Shown here: positions 7,141-15,548 of the stretch, in pieces | How positions within the stretch are numbered: the first letter of the stretch is position 1 | How the letters are laid out: every line of letters begins with the position of its first letter | From: Pseudobutyrivibrio sp. UBA1225 | Lineage (GTDB): Bacteria; Bacillota; Clostridia; Lachnospirales; Lachnospiraceae | Direction of reading: 5' to 3' | Assembly (NCBI GenBank): GCA_002309345.1 | Contig: DBWZ01000067.1 | Coordinates: 11,515 to 75,514 of the forward strand | DNA length: 64,000 nt | Program-made: the position numbers and the translations under genes | The notes under the pieces: model-generated | What the model was told of the DNA's origin: nothing | The model's input: the letters and a program-made list of their open reading frames with translations, nothing else | The model's database searches: none

Positions 7141-9237
7141 TTATTCTTCGTCTACATCCTTCAGCTTATTAGCTCTGCGTTCAACTTCTTTCGCCTGAAC
7201 ATCAGATGGCACTTGCTCGTAGCGAGCCAATTCATATGAGAATGTACCATAGCCACCTGTCATAGAACGAAGTTGTGTATCGTAACCGTAAAGCTCTGCC
7301 ATCGGTACCTCTGCCAACACTTCGGTCTTACCAGTTACATCTGTAGGATTCATTCCAAGGACGCGACCGCGACGTTTATTAAGATCGCCCATTACATCAC
7401 CTGTATATGAATCAGGAACTTGCACCTTAAGTGTCTCTATTGGCTCAAGTAATATAGGATTAGCTTTCATAATTCCATCTTTAAAAGCGCCCTTTGCAGC
7501 AACCTTAAATGCCATCTCAGAAGAGTCAACTGGGTGATAGCTACCATCGTAAAGATTTGCATGGATTCCTACAACTGGATAGGCTGCAAGAGGACCAGAA
7601 AGAACTGCTTCCTGTAAGCCTTTTTCAACTGCCGGGAAGTAGTTCTTAGGAACGGCACCTCCTACTACAGACTCTGTAAAGTTGTAGTGCTCTTCCATAT
7701 TTCCTGATGGCTCAAAGGTCATCTTTACATGTCCATACTGACCGTGACCACCAGTCTGTTTTTTGTACTTGTACTCAACATCGGCCTTGCCTCGGATAGT
7801 TTCTTTGAAGGCAATCTTTGGTTGGCTCAGTTCAATATCTACCTTATATTTTTCGTTGAGCTTCTGAACCAACATATCGATATGTCTATCACCGATACCG
7901 TAAATAAGTGATTGGCTATTCTCGCCATCATTAATTGCTTTGATAGTTAAATCCTCTGCGCACAGCTTTGCAAGAGCTTGCGCTATTTTATCTTCATCTC
8001 CCTTATTTTTAGCCTTATATCTCTTATATGTGTAAGGTACTGAAAGTGGTGTTCTTATATAAAGAATTGGATTTGACTTGGTTGACAAAGAATCCGTTGT
8101 TGCAACCTTTTGTAATTTCGAAAGTGCTCCGATATCTCCGGCGTGAAGCTCAGGAACCTCTTCAGCCTTACTTCCTGTCAATACATAAAGCTTTCCTATC
8201 TTCTCTTCTGAATCCTTATGTTTGTTATAAAGCAAATCATCTGTCTTTAAAACACCTGAATTAACCTTAATAAGAGAATACTTACCAACAAATGGATCTA
8301 CAATTGTTTTAAATACATAAGCTGATTTTGGTTTTGAGAAATCATAGTCTGCTTCATAAACCTCATTCGTATTTGCGTTAATTCCAGTAATCTTACAATC
8401 AGCAGGACTTGGCAAATATTTAACTATATCAACCATCATCGTGTACTGACCACGATTTGTCAGATTTGAGCCCATCATAACAGGAACAATTTCACCTGTG
8501 CCAACATTTACACGAAGCGCCTGTCTGATTTCATCCTCTGAAAACTCTTCGCCACTAAAATATCTATCCATAAATTCCTCAGATGTCTCAGCAACTGATT
8601 CCATTAAAGCTTCACGGTATTTATCAAGATATTCCTTGCTGTAATCCGGAACATCACTGTGTTCCACTTTACCGTCCGCATTCCAGCGCTTACCCATCTG
8701 CTGAATAACATTTACATATCCAACAAACTCTCCATTCTCGCGAATAGGAAGATGGAATGGAGCAATTTTCTTGCCATAAAGAGATTGAAGTTCTTCGACG
8801 ATTTCTCTATAGCTGGCATCGTCTATATCCATGTCAGTTACAAAAACCATTCTCGGAAGGTTGAATTTATCGCACATTTCCCATGCTCTCTTTGTACCTA
8901 CTTCAATTCCACTCTTGCCAGAAATAACAATAATAGCTGCATCAGCTGCAGAAACAGCTTCCTCAGTTTCACCTATGAAATCAAAATACCCTGGTGTATC
9001 AAGGAAATTAATCTTTGTGTCGCCCCATACGATTGGAACTAAAGATGTGTAAATAGAAAACTTGTTTTTAACTTCGAGCTTGTCGTAATCACTGATGGTA
9101 TTACCAGCCTCTACAGTGCCTGGCTTGCTGATCTGACCAGCTAGAAAAGCCATTGATTCGATGAGACTGGTTTTGCCCGCCCCGCTGTGACCAAGTAACA
9201 CAACGTTTCTAATCTTGTCCGTAGTAAAAACCTTCAT
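7141..9237 (-). CDS. EF-G-like translational GTPase (EF-G paralogue, FusA2 type)
   Basis: The protein has the domain order of elongation factor G over 698 residues: a GTPase domain with P-loop GHSGAGKT at residues 16-23 and DTPG near residue 80, then the EF-G domains II to V. It differs from canonical EF-G in the P-loop (EF-G has AHIDAGKT) and in the G4 motif, where NKxD is TDMD near residue 135. These features fit the second, non-essential EF-G group whose exact role is unsettled. It stands alone, away from rpsL/rpsG/tuf. A ribosome site GGGAGGT precedes the ATG. Ribosome-dependent GTPase activity is inferred from the family only. Confidence 0.88.
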   Translation of the reverse strand: MKVFTTDKIRNVVLLGHSGAGKTSLIESMAFLAGQISKPGTVEAGNTISDYDKLEVKNKFSIYTSLVPIVWGDTKINFLDTPGYFDFIGETEEAVSAADAAIIVISGKSGIEVGTKRAWEMCDKFNLPRMVFVTDMDIDDASYREIVEELQSLYGKKIAPFHLPIRENGEFVGYVNVIQQMGKRWNADGKVEHSDVPDYSKEYLDKYREALMESVAETSEEFMDRYFSGEEFSEDEIRQALRVNVGTGEIVPVMMGSNLTNRGQYTMMVDIVKYLPSPADCKITGINANTNEVYEADYDFSKPKSAYVFKTIVDPFVGKYSLIKVNSGVLKTDDLLYNKHKDSEEKIGKLYVLTGSKAEEVPELHAGDIGALSKLQKVATTDSLSTKSNPILYIRTPLSVPYTYKRYKAKNKGDEDKIAQALAKLCAEDLTIKAINDGENSQSLIYGIGDRHIDMLVQKLNEKYKVDIELSQPKIAFKETIRGKADVEYKYKKQTGGHGQYGHVKMTFEPSGNMEEHYNFTESVVGGAVPKNYFPAVEKGLQEAVLSGPLAAYPVVGIHANLYDGSYHPVDSSEMAFKVAAKGAFKDGIMKANPILLEPIETLKVQVPDSYTGDVMGDLNKRRGRVLGMNPTDVTGKTEVLAEVPMAELYGYDTQLRSMTGGYGTFSYELARYEQVPSDVQAKEVERRANKLKDVDEE

Positions 9238-9320
9238 GTGTCGTACCTCCCAATTTTTTAATTACTAATCAAAAACAGCTAAAATTACTGTCCCCCAACA
9301 GTTCATTTTTTAGCCCTTGT

Positions 9321-9356
9321 TCTGAATAGTTAATTACATTCTAATCAATATTCAGA
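9321..9356. promoter_or_regulatory. Inverted repeat in the divergent EF-G-like / tyrA intergenic
   Basis: TCTGAATA (9321-9328) and TATTCAGA (9349-9356) form an 8-bp inverted repeat with a 20-bp AT-rich centre, midway between the two divergent genes. This is a plausible operator. On the minus strand a TTGTCT/TAATTA pair (17-bp spacing) overlaps it and would serve the EF-G-like gene. Confidence 0.35.
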
Positions 9357-9359
9357 CAA

Positions 9360-9388
9360 TTTACAATGCATAAATATGATATTATTAA
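9360..9388 (+). promoter_or_regulatory. Candidate promoter of tyrA-aroA
   Basis: TTTACA (9360-9365), a 17-bp spacer and TATTAA (9383-9388) lie 42 bp before the tyrA start. The -10 match is imperfect. Confidence 0.35.
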
Positions 9389-9430
9389 TTAAAATATTTA
9401 CTTTAAAGTATTAAAGTGAGGAATGATGAT

Positions 9431-10531
9431 ATGAAAGCAAAAACTATCGGATTTGTAGGCCTTGGTCTAATTGGAGGAAGTATCGCAAAAGCGATATTGA
9501 AAATATATCCAAATACAAGAATTCTTGCCACAGCTTCTAGAGAATCTACAATCGAAGCTGCATTTGAAGAACGTTTAATAGACAACAACGGACTTTTAAA
9601 GATTCATCAATTTGGTCAATGCGACATTATATTTTTGTGTAGTCCTGTCAAGATTAACTGCGACTACTTGCGCCAGCTCAAGGATGTGGTCAAGCCTGAT
9701 TGTATCATCACTGATGTGGGCAGTGTCAAAGGTGATATCACCGCTGTCGCAAGAGAAATAGGCATAACAAATCAATTTATCGGCGGACACCCTATGACAG
9801 GCTCAGAGCTTACAGGGCTCGAGCACTCTTCTGCAAATCTACTTGAAAATGCCTACTACATTCTCACAGCAGATGCAGATATGAATCAAGAAACCTACAA
9901 CGATTTTTGTTCTTATATAGGTAGTCTTGGAGCAGTACCTATCAAGCTTTCACCAGAGGAGCACGATGCTGCTACAGCTACTGTCTCTCATTTGCCTCAC
10001 GTTATAGCCGCAGCACTAGTTAATCTTGTTCAAGACACAGATGACGAGCGCACAATTTGTAAAACTATCGCGGCTGGCGGATTTAAAGATATCACAAGAA
10101 TAGCTTCTGGTTCCCCAACAATGTGGCAACATATTTTCCTAAGCAATCGTCAAGCTGTTCTTAAGCTCATAGATTCATATAAGGATGAACTCGAAGCATT
10201 CCGCAGCGCTATTGACAAAGCAGATGCGGATGAAATTCTTAGACTTTGGTCTAAAGCCAAGGATTACAGAGATTCAATAACAATCCCTGATAACACCTTG
10301 GTTCGTATATACGAATTGTACTGCGATATTGATGATAGACCCGGTACTTTAGTTGGAGTGCTACAGTTGCTTTCTAATGCTGATATCAGTATTAAAAATG
10401 TCGATATCATTCACAATAGAGAATTTGAGCCTGGTGTTTTACGCATAGAGTTTTACAATGAAGATGCTATGAAAACAGCACAGACTATACTCTCACACAA
10501 CAACTACTACGTTAGACAGAGGACAAACTAA
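9431..10531 (+). CDS. tyrA: Prephenate dehydrogenase with C-terminal ACT domain
   Basis: This enzyme oxidises prephenate to 4-hydroxyphenylpyruvate in tyrosine synthesis. The N-terminus holds the NAD-binding fingerprint GLGLIGGS, followed by the conserved substrate-site segments GGHPMTGSE and TVSHLPHVIA. The last 70 or so residues (YCDIDDRPGTLVGVL onward) form an ACT domain, the usual site of tyrosine feedback. I start at the ATG at 9431, nine bases after a GAGG site; a GTG 15 bases upstream overlaps that site. The length is 366 residues. The stop codon overlaps the aroA start by one base, so the two are translationally coupled. Confidence 0.95.
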   Translation: MKAKTIGFVGLGLIGGSIAKAILKIYPNTRILATASRESTIEAAFEERLIDNNGLLKIHQFGQCDIIFLCSPVKINCDYLRQLKDVVKPDCIITDVGSVKGDITAVAREIGITNQFIGGHPMTGSELTGLEHSSANLLENAYYILTADADMNQETYNDFCSYIGSLGAVPIKLSPEEHDAATATVSHLPHVIAAALVNLVQDTDDERTICKTIAAGGFKDITRIASGSPTMWQHIFLSNRQAVLKLIDSYKDELEAFRSAIDKADADEILRLWSKAKDYRDSITIPDNTLVRIYELYCDIDDRPGTLVGVLQLLSNADISIKNVDIIHNREFEPGVLRIEFYNEDAMKTAQTILSHNNYYVRQRTN

Positions 10532-11811
10532 TGGAAATAACAAAAGCAAAAAGCTTAAAAGGTGAAATAACTATACCTGGAGATAAATCTATCAGTCACC
10601 GCGGTGTAATGTTCGGCGCTATATCAGATGGTATTACCGAACTTACCGGTTTTTTAGACGGTGCAGATTGTAGATCTACCATTGGCTGTTTTAGAGCAAT
10701 GGGAATCGACATTTCACAAGACAACGATCACGTTATTATTCACGGAAACGGCTTACATGGTCTTAGTGCTCCTACAACAATGCTTGATGTAGGTAATAGC
10801 GGTACAACCACTAGACTAATATCAGGAATACTTGCTGGACAAAGCTTTGTAAGCTCTTTAAACGGCGATGAATCAATCCAAAAACGTCCTATGGGACGTG
10901 TTATCACACCACTGACTCAAATGGGCGCTAATATCCGTTCAGTAAACGATAACGGTTGCGCTCCGCTAGAGATTGGCGGTGCTCCTTTAAAGGCAATCCA
11001 CTACGATTCTCCTGTGGCATCTGCTCAGGTTAAATCATGTGTGCTTCTAGCTGGTCTTTATGCAGATGGCATTACATCTGTTACAGAGCCTGTCATCAGC
11101 CGCAACCACACAGAGCTTATGCTATCTGGCTTTGGTGCAGATATTAAGTCAGAAGGTCTTACTGCTTCTATCGTTGGAGGGCCAAAACTTGTAGGACAGC
11201 AAATTCAAGTCCCTGGAGATATTTCTTCTGCAGCTTATTTCATTGCAGCAGGATTGATTTGTGAGAATTCTGATATACTTATTAAAAACGTAAATACGAA
11301 TCCAACCAGAGCCGGCATTATCAAAGTAGCTCAGGATATGGGGGGCAATATTGAACTTTTAAATGAGCGTATAGTCAGCGGCGAGCCAGTTGCAGATATT
11401 CACGTTTCTACTAGCAATCTTCACGGCTGTGAAGTGTCGGGCGACATTATTCCTGCTCTTATCGACGAGCTTCCTATAATAGCTGTCATGGCTGCTTGTG
11501 CGTCAGGCACTACAACAATTAAGGATGCAGCAGAATTAAAGGTAAAAGAAAGTGACCGCATCGCTACGGTCACCGAAAATCTTTCTAATATGGGTTGTGA
11601 TATTACAGCAACTGATGATGGCATGATTATAAATGGAGGCAAGCCTCTAAAGGGAGCCCTCATCAAAACATACTTAGACCATCGAATCGCAATGTCTTTT
11701 GCTATTGCAGGTCTTGTGGCAGATGGTGAAACAACCTTTGATAACGAAGATTGCTGCTGTATTTCATATCCAGATTTCTTTAAAACACTTAGCTCTATCG
11801 TAAATCGATAG
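10531..11811 (+). CDS. aroA: 3-phosphoshikimate 1-carboxyvinyltransferase (EPSP synthase)
   Basis: The enzyme joins shikimate 3-phosphate and phosphoenolpyruvate in the sixth step of the shikimate pathway. The 426-residue protein has GDKSISHR near residue 17 and the phosphoenolpyruvate-binding LDVGNSGTTTRL near residue 90, both standard, and the late KESDRI motif. It shares a TAATG overlap with tyrA. The last 150 bp and the terminator were copied, nearly unchanged, to 15387-15537 by a tandem duplication. The aroA coding end is part of the terminator stem, so the stop codon and the hairpin overlap. Confidence 0.97.
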   Translation: MEITKAKSLKGEITIPGDKSISHRGVMFGAISDGITELTGFLDGADCRSTIGCFRAMGIDISQDNDHVIIHGNGLHGLSAPTTMLDVGNSGTTTRLISGILAGQSFVSSLNGDESIQKRPMGRVITPLTQMGANIRSVNDNGCAPLEIGGAPLKAIHYDSPVASAQVKSCVLLAGLYADGITSVTEPVISRNHTELMLSGFGADIKSEGLTASIVGGPKLVGQQIQVPGDISSAAYFIAAGLICENSDILIKNVNTNPTRAGIIKVAQDMGGNIELLNERIVSGEPVADIHVSTSNLHGCEVSGDIIPALIDELPIIAVMAACASGTTTIKDAAELKVKESDRIATVTENLSNMGCDITATDDGMIINGGKPLKGALIKTYLDHRIAMSFAIAGLVADGETTFDNEDCCCISYPDFFKTLSSIVNR

Positions 11812-11822
11812 AGCTAAAATAT
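11661..11822 (+). repeat. Direct repeat, parental copy: 3' end of aroA plus terminator
   Basis: This stretch recurs at 15387-15548 with about two substitutions over roughly 160 bp. Its first eight bases, CATCAAAA, also occur at 19872-19879 in the lipoprotein gene and mark the recombination junction of a tandem duplication. Confidence 0.9.
11789..11816. terminator. Bidirectional terminator between aroA and the convergent membrane-protein array
   Basis: A perfect 12-bp stem, TTAGCTCTATCG and its complement, with a 4-5 nt loop. It covers the aroA stop codon and lies just before the convergent stop at 11822. Confidence 0.75.
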
Positions 11823-13774
11823 TATTCAGGTTTAAAGTCTTTCAAATACAGATCCTTATCCTCCTCTTCATTGCTAAAAACAAGCTTACAATCAGGATCT
11901 ACATTTCCGGAATTATCATAATATATATTGGCATTAATCATATATCCATCGTCATTTACAAGATAATAATCTCTTGATGTAAGCTCCTCATCATCTAAAA
12001 AATAATAATCACTATATTTATACAAATAAAACCTTGTTCCTTTTTTTAATGATACAAGTTCATCAGTATCATCCGGAAAACCTTCTAAATAATGTATACT
12101 GTCATTGCTCAAATCTTTAGTAGCCTCAAAAGTAAAATCCCTCTGAAGAATCAAAGCATCGCCAAAATTATTATTACTACCATTATCTATAGACTTTGTT
12201 TTAAAAAAGTAGCCATATTTACCTATTTCCAACGGCATTCCATTAGGTGCAATACAGAACTTTCTCTTTGCCTTATATTCTCCTAAATCATTGATGTTAC
12301 CTATCAAAGTAAAACTATCAGCATTTTTAATGTCTTTCTCACACATACAATACTCTCCATCATATTCAATAGGTGAATTTATATGTTTAGTATTTAAATT
12401 ATAAATATATAATTTTGGATTGTCATTAGCATCAGCAAACAAGTAAAGATATCCCTTGTCATCATTTCTATTGAAAAAATAAATCTTGTAATTATCACAT
12501 TTCAAAACTTTCTTAACATATGATGAGCCATCTGAAAGCCAAATATACTTTTTATTGTTTTTAAGCGATTCTACTTCACAATGATATTTCTTGCCTTTAA
12601 AATTAAAAACTGATGATTTGCCACTAATCTTTTCAACTTTAAATCCTGTACCATTCAGTTGTTTTAAAATCTCAGCAGCTGTATAAATCCCATATAAAGA
12701 ATCAATTTCAGCATCATCATCTTCTTTTTCTAAGGCTTCTCGCTGTTCTTTAGTGAGTTTTTCATTGACCCAATCTTCGTCTTCACCGCTATCGTCATTA
12801 TAAAAAGTATGATAATATATTTCTTCAATTTTGCCGTCGATAATTCCATAGCCAGAGTATGTTCCACTAGCGCCAGCGCCATCTTGATCGAAGTTAGTTA
12901 TTAAATTACCTTTGACTTTGTAATCATATCCAACATTCCCCATTGCTCCATACGGCCAGTCTAAAATAGGTGCACATACATAGCCATTATTGAAAGTATA
13001 CATAGACACATGATATCCATTTCGGTCTACTACAAGCTCTGGTATATCGTCTTCATCAAAATATATTAATTTATATTTTTTTCTTCCTGGCTGTGTGCAC
13101 TCATAAAAATCAATTACCTTTAAATAGGCATCTACATATGATTTAAATTTGCCATTCTTGCTGTTTCCAACAAAGAAATTTTCTATGTCATCAACAGTAA
13201 AATTAGAGACAAGTAAGTCCTCAATATTTTCATTAATAAAATCACGATCAAAGAACCCAATTATTTCTTTGTCTTCTTTTGCATAATAGCTTTCCTCTCC
13301 AAAATTAACCCATAATTTTTCCTTAGAATCAATCGTACCTGTTACGAGTAAATCAGAATAGCCATCAAAGTTAATATCAGCAGATTTAATTCCTGTTATA
13401 GTATGGGGATATTCGCCTGAATTATCATATTCACCTTTGTATACAAAAAGTTTAAATGAAGTTTTTTCATCACCCATTTGATAGGTACACATAATATCAT
13501 CATGGCCTTTAGGCGCTGTAATAGTATACTCACCATCACATTCATCTATCTTGAACTTGTAAGTGTATTCTTTGCCACCATCCATTGTCCATAAAGGTTT
13601 AAGAGGCTTTGATTCCTCCTTTACAGAGAAATATTTTTCCATATATTTTTTGTGCTTATAATTCTTATAAGCCTTAGGAACAAATATTATTCCCATTACA
13701 ATGATAATAACAGCAAGCACTAGGCAGATTGCTAGTGCTTTTTTGTTTTCTTTTAATCTAGTTATTTTGTTCAT
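11822..13774 (-). CDS. Membrane-anchored FG-GAP/VCBS-like protein, array copy 1
   Basis: The 650-residue protein has a short basic cytoplasmic tail, one membrane segment at about residues 13-32 (ALAICLVLAVIIIV) and a large outer domain. Outer motifs such as DINFDGYSDLLVTG and YFDEDDIPELVV have the Asp-rich, calcium-loop-like look of FG-GAP/VCBS repeats. The last 250 residues form a second domain seen also in copies 3 and 4. I use the ATG at 13774 (MNKITRL, site GAGG) and not an upstream TTG. It is the 3'-most gene of a duplicated array. Function is unknown; a surface role is inferred from topology. Confidence 0.75.
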   Translation of the reverse strand: MNKITRLKENKKALAICLVLAVIIIVMGIIFVPKAYKNYKHKKYMEKYFSVKEESKPLKPLWTMDGGKEYTYKFKIDECDGEYTITAPKGHDDIMCTYQMGDEKTSFKLFVYKGEYDNSGEYPHTITGIKSADINFDGYSDLLVTGTIDSKEKLWVNFGEESYYAKEDKEIIGFFDRDFINENIEDLLVSNFTVDDIENFFVGNSKNGKFKSYVDAYLKVIDFYECTQPGRKKYKLIYFDEDDIPELVVDRNGYHVSMYTFNNGYVCAPILDWPYGAMGNVGYDYKVKGNLITNFDQDGAGASGTYSGYGIIDGKIEEIYYHTFYNDDSGEDEDWVNEKLTKEQREALEKEDDDAEIDSLYGIYTAAEILKQLNGTGFKVEKISGKSSVFNFKGKKYHCEVESLKNNKKYIWLSDGSSYVKKVLKCDNYKIYFFNRNDDKGYLYLFADANDNPKLYIYNLNTKHINSPIEYDGEYCMCEKDIKNADSFTLIGNINDLGEYKAKRKFCIAPNGMPLEIGKYGYFFKTKSIDNGSNNNFGDALILQRDFTFEATKDLSNDSIHYLEGFPDDTDELVSLKKGTRFYLYKYSDYYFLDDEELTSRDYYLVNDDGYMINANIYYDNSGNVDPDCKLVFSNEEEDKDLYLKDFKPE

Positions 13775-13821
13775 GCTACCTCGCAAACTTTATAATTATA
13801 CTTCGATGAACCACCTCTATT

Positions 13822-15024
13822 CTATTCAACATCGAATCCTGAAACACCTAGCTGTTGAAAGATTTCTTTGCTATAACATTCTCCTTTTAAAGTCTCATAC
13901 ACGGCGGTATCCAAATCAACATTTAAAGCTTCTCGCTGCTCTATGGTGAGTTTTTCATTGTACACAAACTCAGCTTTCCCATCCTTTTTTTCATCAAAAA
14001 TTCGATAATAAAGCCAACTCATTTTTCCATCAATAATCCCATAACCTCTATCATGACCATTAGGGTATTGGGCACTTGGCCCATAAACATTAATTATCAA
14101 ATTACCCTTATCTTTGTATCTTAATTCACTATTGGCATCCTCACCATAATGCAAGCTGTCAAGAATTTTAGACAAATAGCCATCCTTAAAAGTAAACATG
14201 TTAACATTAACTAAACCACCATCACTATGAGAATCACATTGTGATAATAGCTCTGGGATGTCATCTTCATCAAAATATATTAATTTATATGAAAATTTTC
14301 CTGGAGTAGTATATTCATAATATTCTACTACCTTTTTATAGGCATCTGCATAGGATTTAAATTCACCATTCTTTTGATCTCCAACAAACAAATCTTCTAT
14401 ATCGTCAACAGTAAAATTGGGACCAAGCATAATCTCTATACGTTTCTCAGCAAAACTAGGATAACGAAATTGATTATATATAGTAAAATCAGGAGAATTA
14501 TCATCCAATGACTTATCATCATCGTAATAAATCATTTGGTTGTTTTCACTGCCCATTTGAAGCCAAAGTTTTTCCTTTGAATCAACTGTTCCTGTAATTA
14601 TCAAATCTGTATATCCATCAAAATCAATATCAAATGATTTTATTCCGGTAATTGTATCGGGATAATTTTTTTCCTCGAGATCACCTTCGTTAAAAAAAAG
14701 AAAAGAACCGTATTCTTCACCATCTTTTTGATAACTACAAGTGATATCACCATCGTCCTTTGGTGCAGTAACAGTATACTCACCATCACATTCAATGGCC
14801 TTAAATTTGTAAGTAAACTCTTTACCACCATTTTTAGTCCACAATGGTTTGAGAGGCTTTGACTCCTCTTTTACAGAAAAATATTTTTCCATATATTTTT
14901 TGTGCTTATAATATTTATAAGCCTTAGGAACAAATATTATTCCCATTACAATAATAATAGACACAAGAACTAGGCAAATCGCTAGTGCTTTTTTGCTATT
15001 TTTTAATCTTATTATTTTGCCCAT
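13822..15024 (-). CDS. Membrane-anchored FG-GAP/VCBS-like protein, array copy 2, C-terminally deleted
   Basis: This copy has 400 residues. The first 65 or so (basic tail, membrane helix, KYMEKYF linker) match copies 1 and 3, while the rest matches copy 4 (for example IDFDGYTDLIITGTVDSKEK). It ends with GFDVE and TAG where copy 4 continues for another 250-odd residues, so it has lost the C-terminal domain. The length difference between the two duplication units, 759 bp, agrees with one deletion here. The start is the ATG at 15024 after AAGAGGTG. It may be functional as a short form or be decaying. Confidence 0.7.
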   Translation of the reverse strand: MGKIIRLKNSKKALAICLVLVSIIIVMGIIFVPKAYKYYKHKKYMEKYFSVKEESKPLKPLWTKNGGKEFTYKFKAIECDGEYTVTAPKDDGDITCSYQKDGEEYGSFLFFNEGDLEEKNYPDTITGIKSFDIDFDGYTDLIITGTVDSKEKLWLQMGSENNQMIYYDDDKSLDDNSPDFTIYNQFRYPSFAEKRIEIMLGPNFTVDDIEDLFVGDQKNGEFKSYADAYKKVVEYYEYTTPGKFSYKLIYFDEDDIPELLSQCDSHSDGGLVNVNMFTFKDGYLSKILDSLHYGEDANSELRYKDKGNLIINVYGPSAQYPNGHDRGYGIIDGKMSWLYYRIFDEKKDGKAEFVYNEKLTIEQREALNVDLDTAVYETLKGECYSKEIFQQLGVSGFDVE

Positions 15025-15033
15025 AAGCACCTC

Positions 15034-15390
15034 TTATAATACATCTTCATGAATAATATCTGAGCTTAAGCCTATATTTTTGGCTCGTTGTTCTAAGAGC
15101 TTTTTGATTTCTGAACGAGGCAGTGGTTTCACACCTATTTTTGCAAATTCTTTCATGTAAACTGATGAACCATCAGCATAACCAGAATCCTTGTCACAGT
15201 CATACCATCCTTCTTCTGTTGATTCATCTATAACAGCATAGTTATAGTATCTGTCAGCATTTTGATATGATTTTTCATCATCACAAAATATGTATTCTTC
15301 TACCTGAATATTTTCAAAAGCATCTGACTCAACATCCAAATTGTTTATATTGTTATCATTGGCAAAATCTTGAAAAAAAGTCGTTCCATC
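15034..15390 (-). pseudogene. 5'-truncated copy of the array lipoprotein gene
   Basis: About 118 codons match the C-terminal third of the lipoprotein encoded at 19520-20545, including the closing segment GWYDCDKDxGYADGSSVYMKEF. The reading frame runs upstream to FDGTTFF, where it meets the antisense 3' end of aroA at a CATCAAAA junction. There is no signal peptide or start region, so it is a remnant created by the tandem duplication. Any translation would need a TTG near 15339, without a convincing ribosome site. Confidence 0.85.
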
Positions 15391-15537
15391 AAAACATACT
15401 TAGACCATCGAATCGCAATGTCATTTGCAATTGCAGGTCTTGTGGCAGATGGTGAAACAACCTTTGATAACGAAGATTGCTGCTGTATTTCATATCCAGA
15501 TTTCTTTAAAACACTTAGCTCTATCGTAAATCGATAG
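15387..15537 (+). pseudogene. Duplicated 3' fragment of aroA
   Basis: The last 50 codons of aroA, in frame up to its TAG stop, lie here in the original orientation with no start or promoter. Only two substitutions separate it from the intact gene. It was carried along as the outer edge of the tandem duplication. Confidence 0.92.
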
Positions 15538-15548
15538 AGCTAAAATAT
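15387..15548 (+). repeat. Direct repeat, second copy of the aroA 3' end and terminator
   Basis: This is the partner of 11661-11822. The copied hairpin at 15515-15542 still lies just downstream of the stop of array copy 3, so it probably serves as that gene's terminator. Confidence 0.9.

Noticed and set aside
9416..9430. GTG at 9416 as the tyrA start
   Set aside because: It overlaps the ribosome site used by the ATG at 9431 and has no site of its own.
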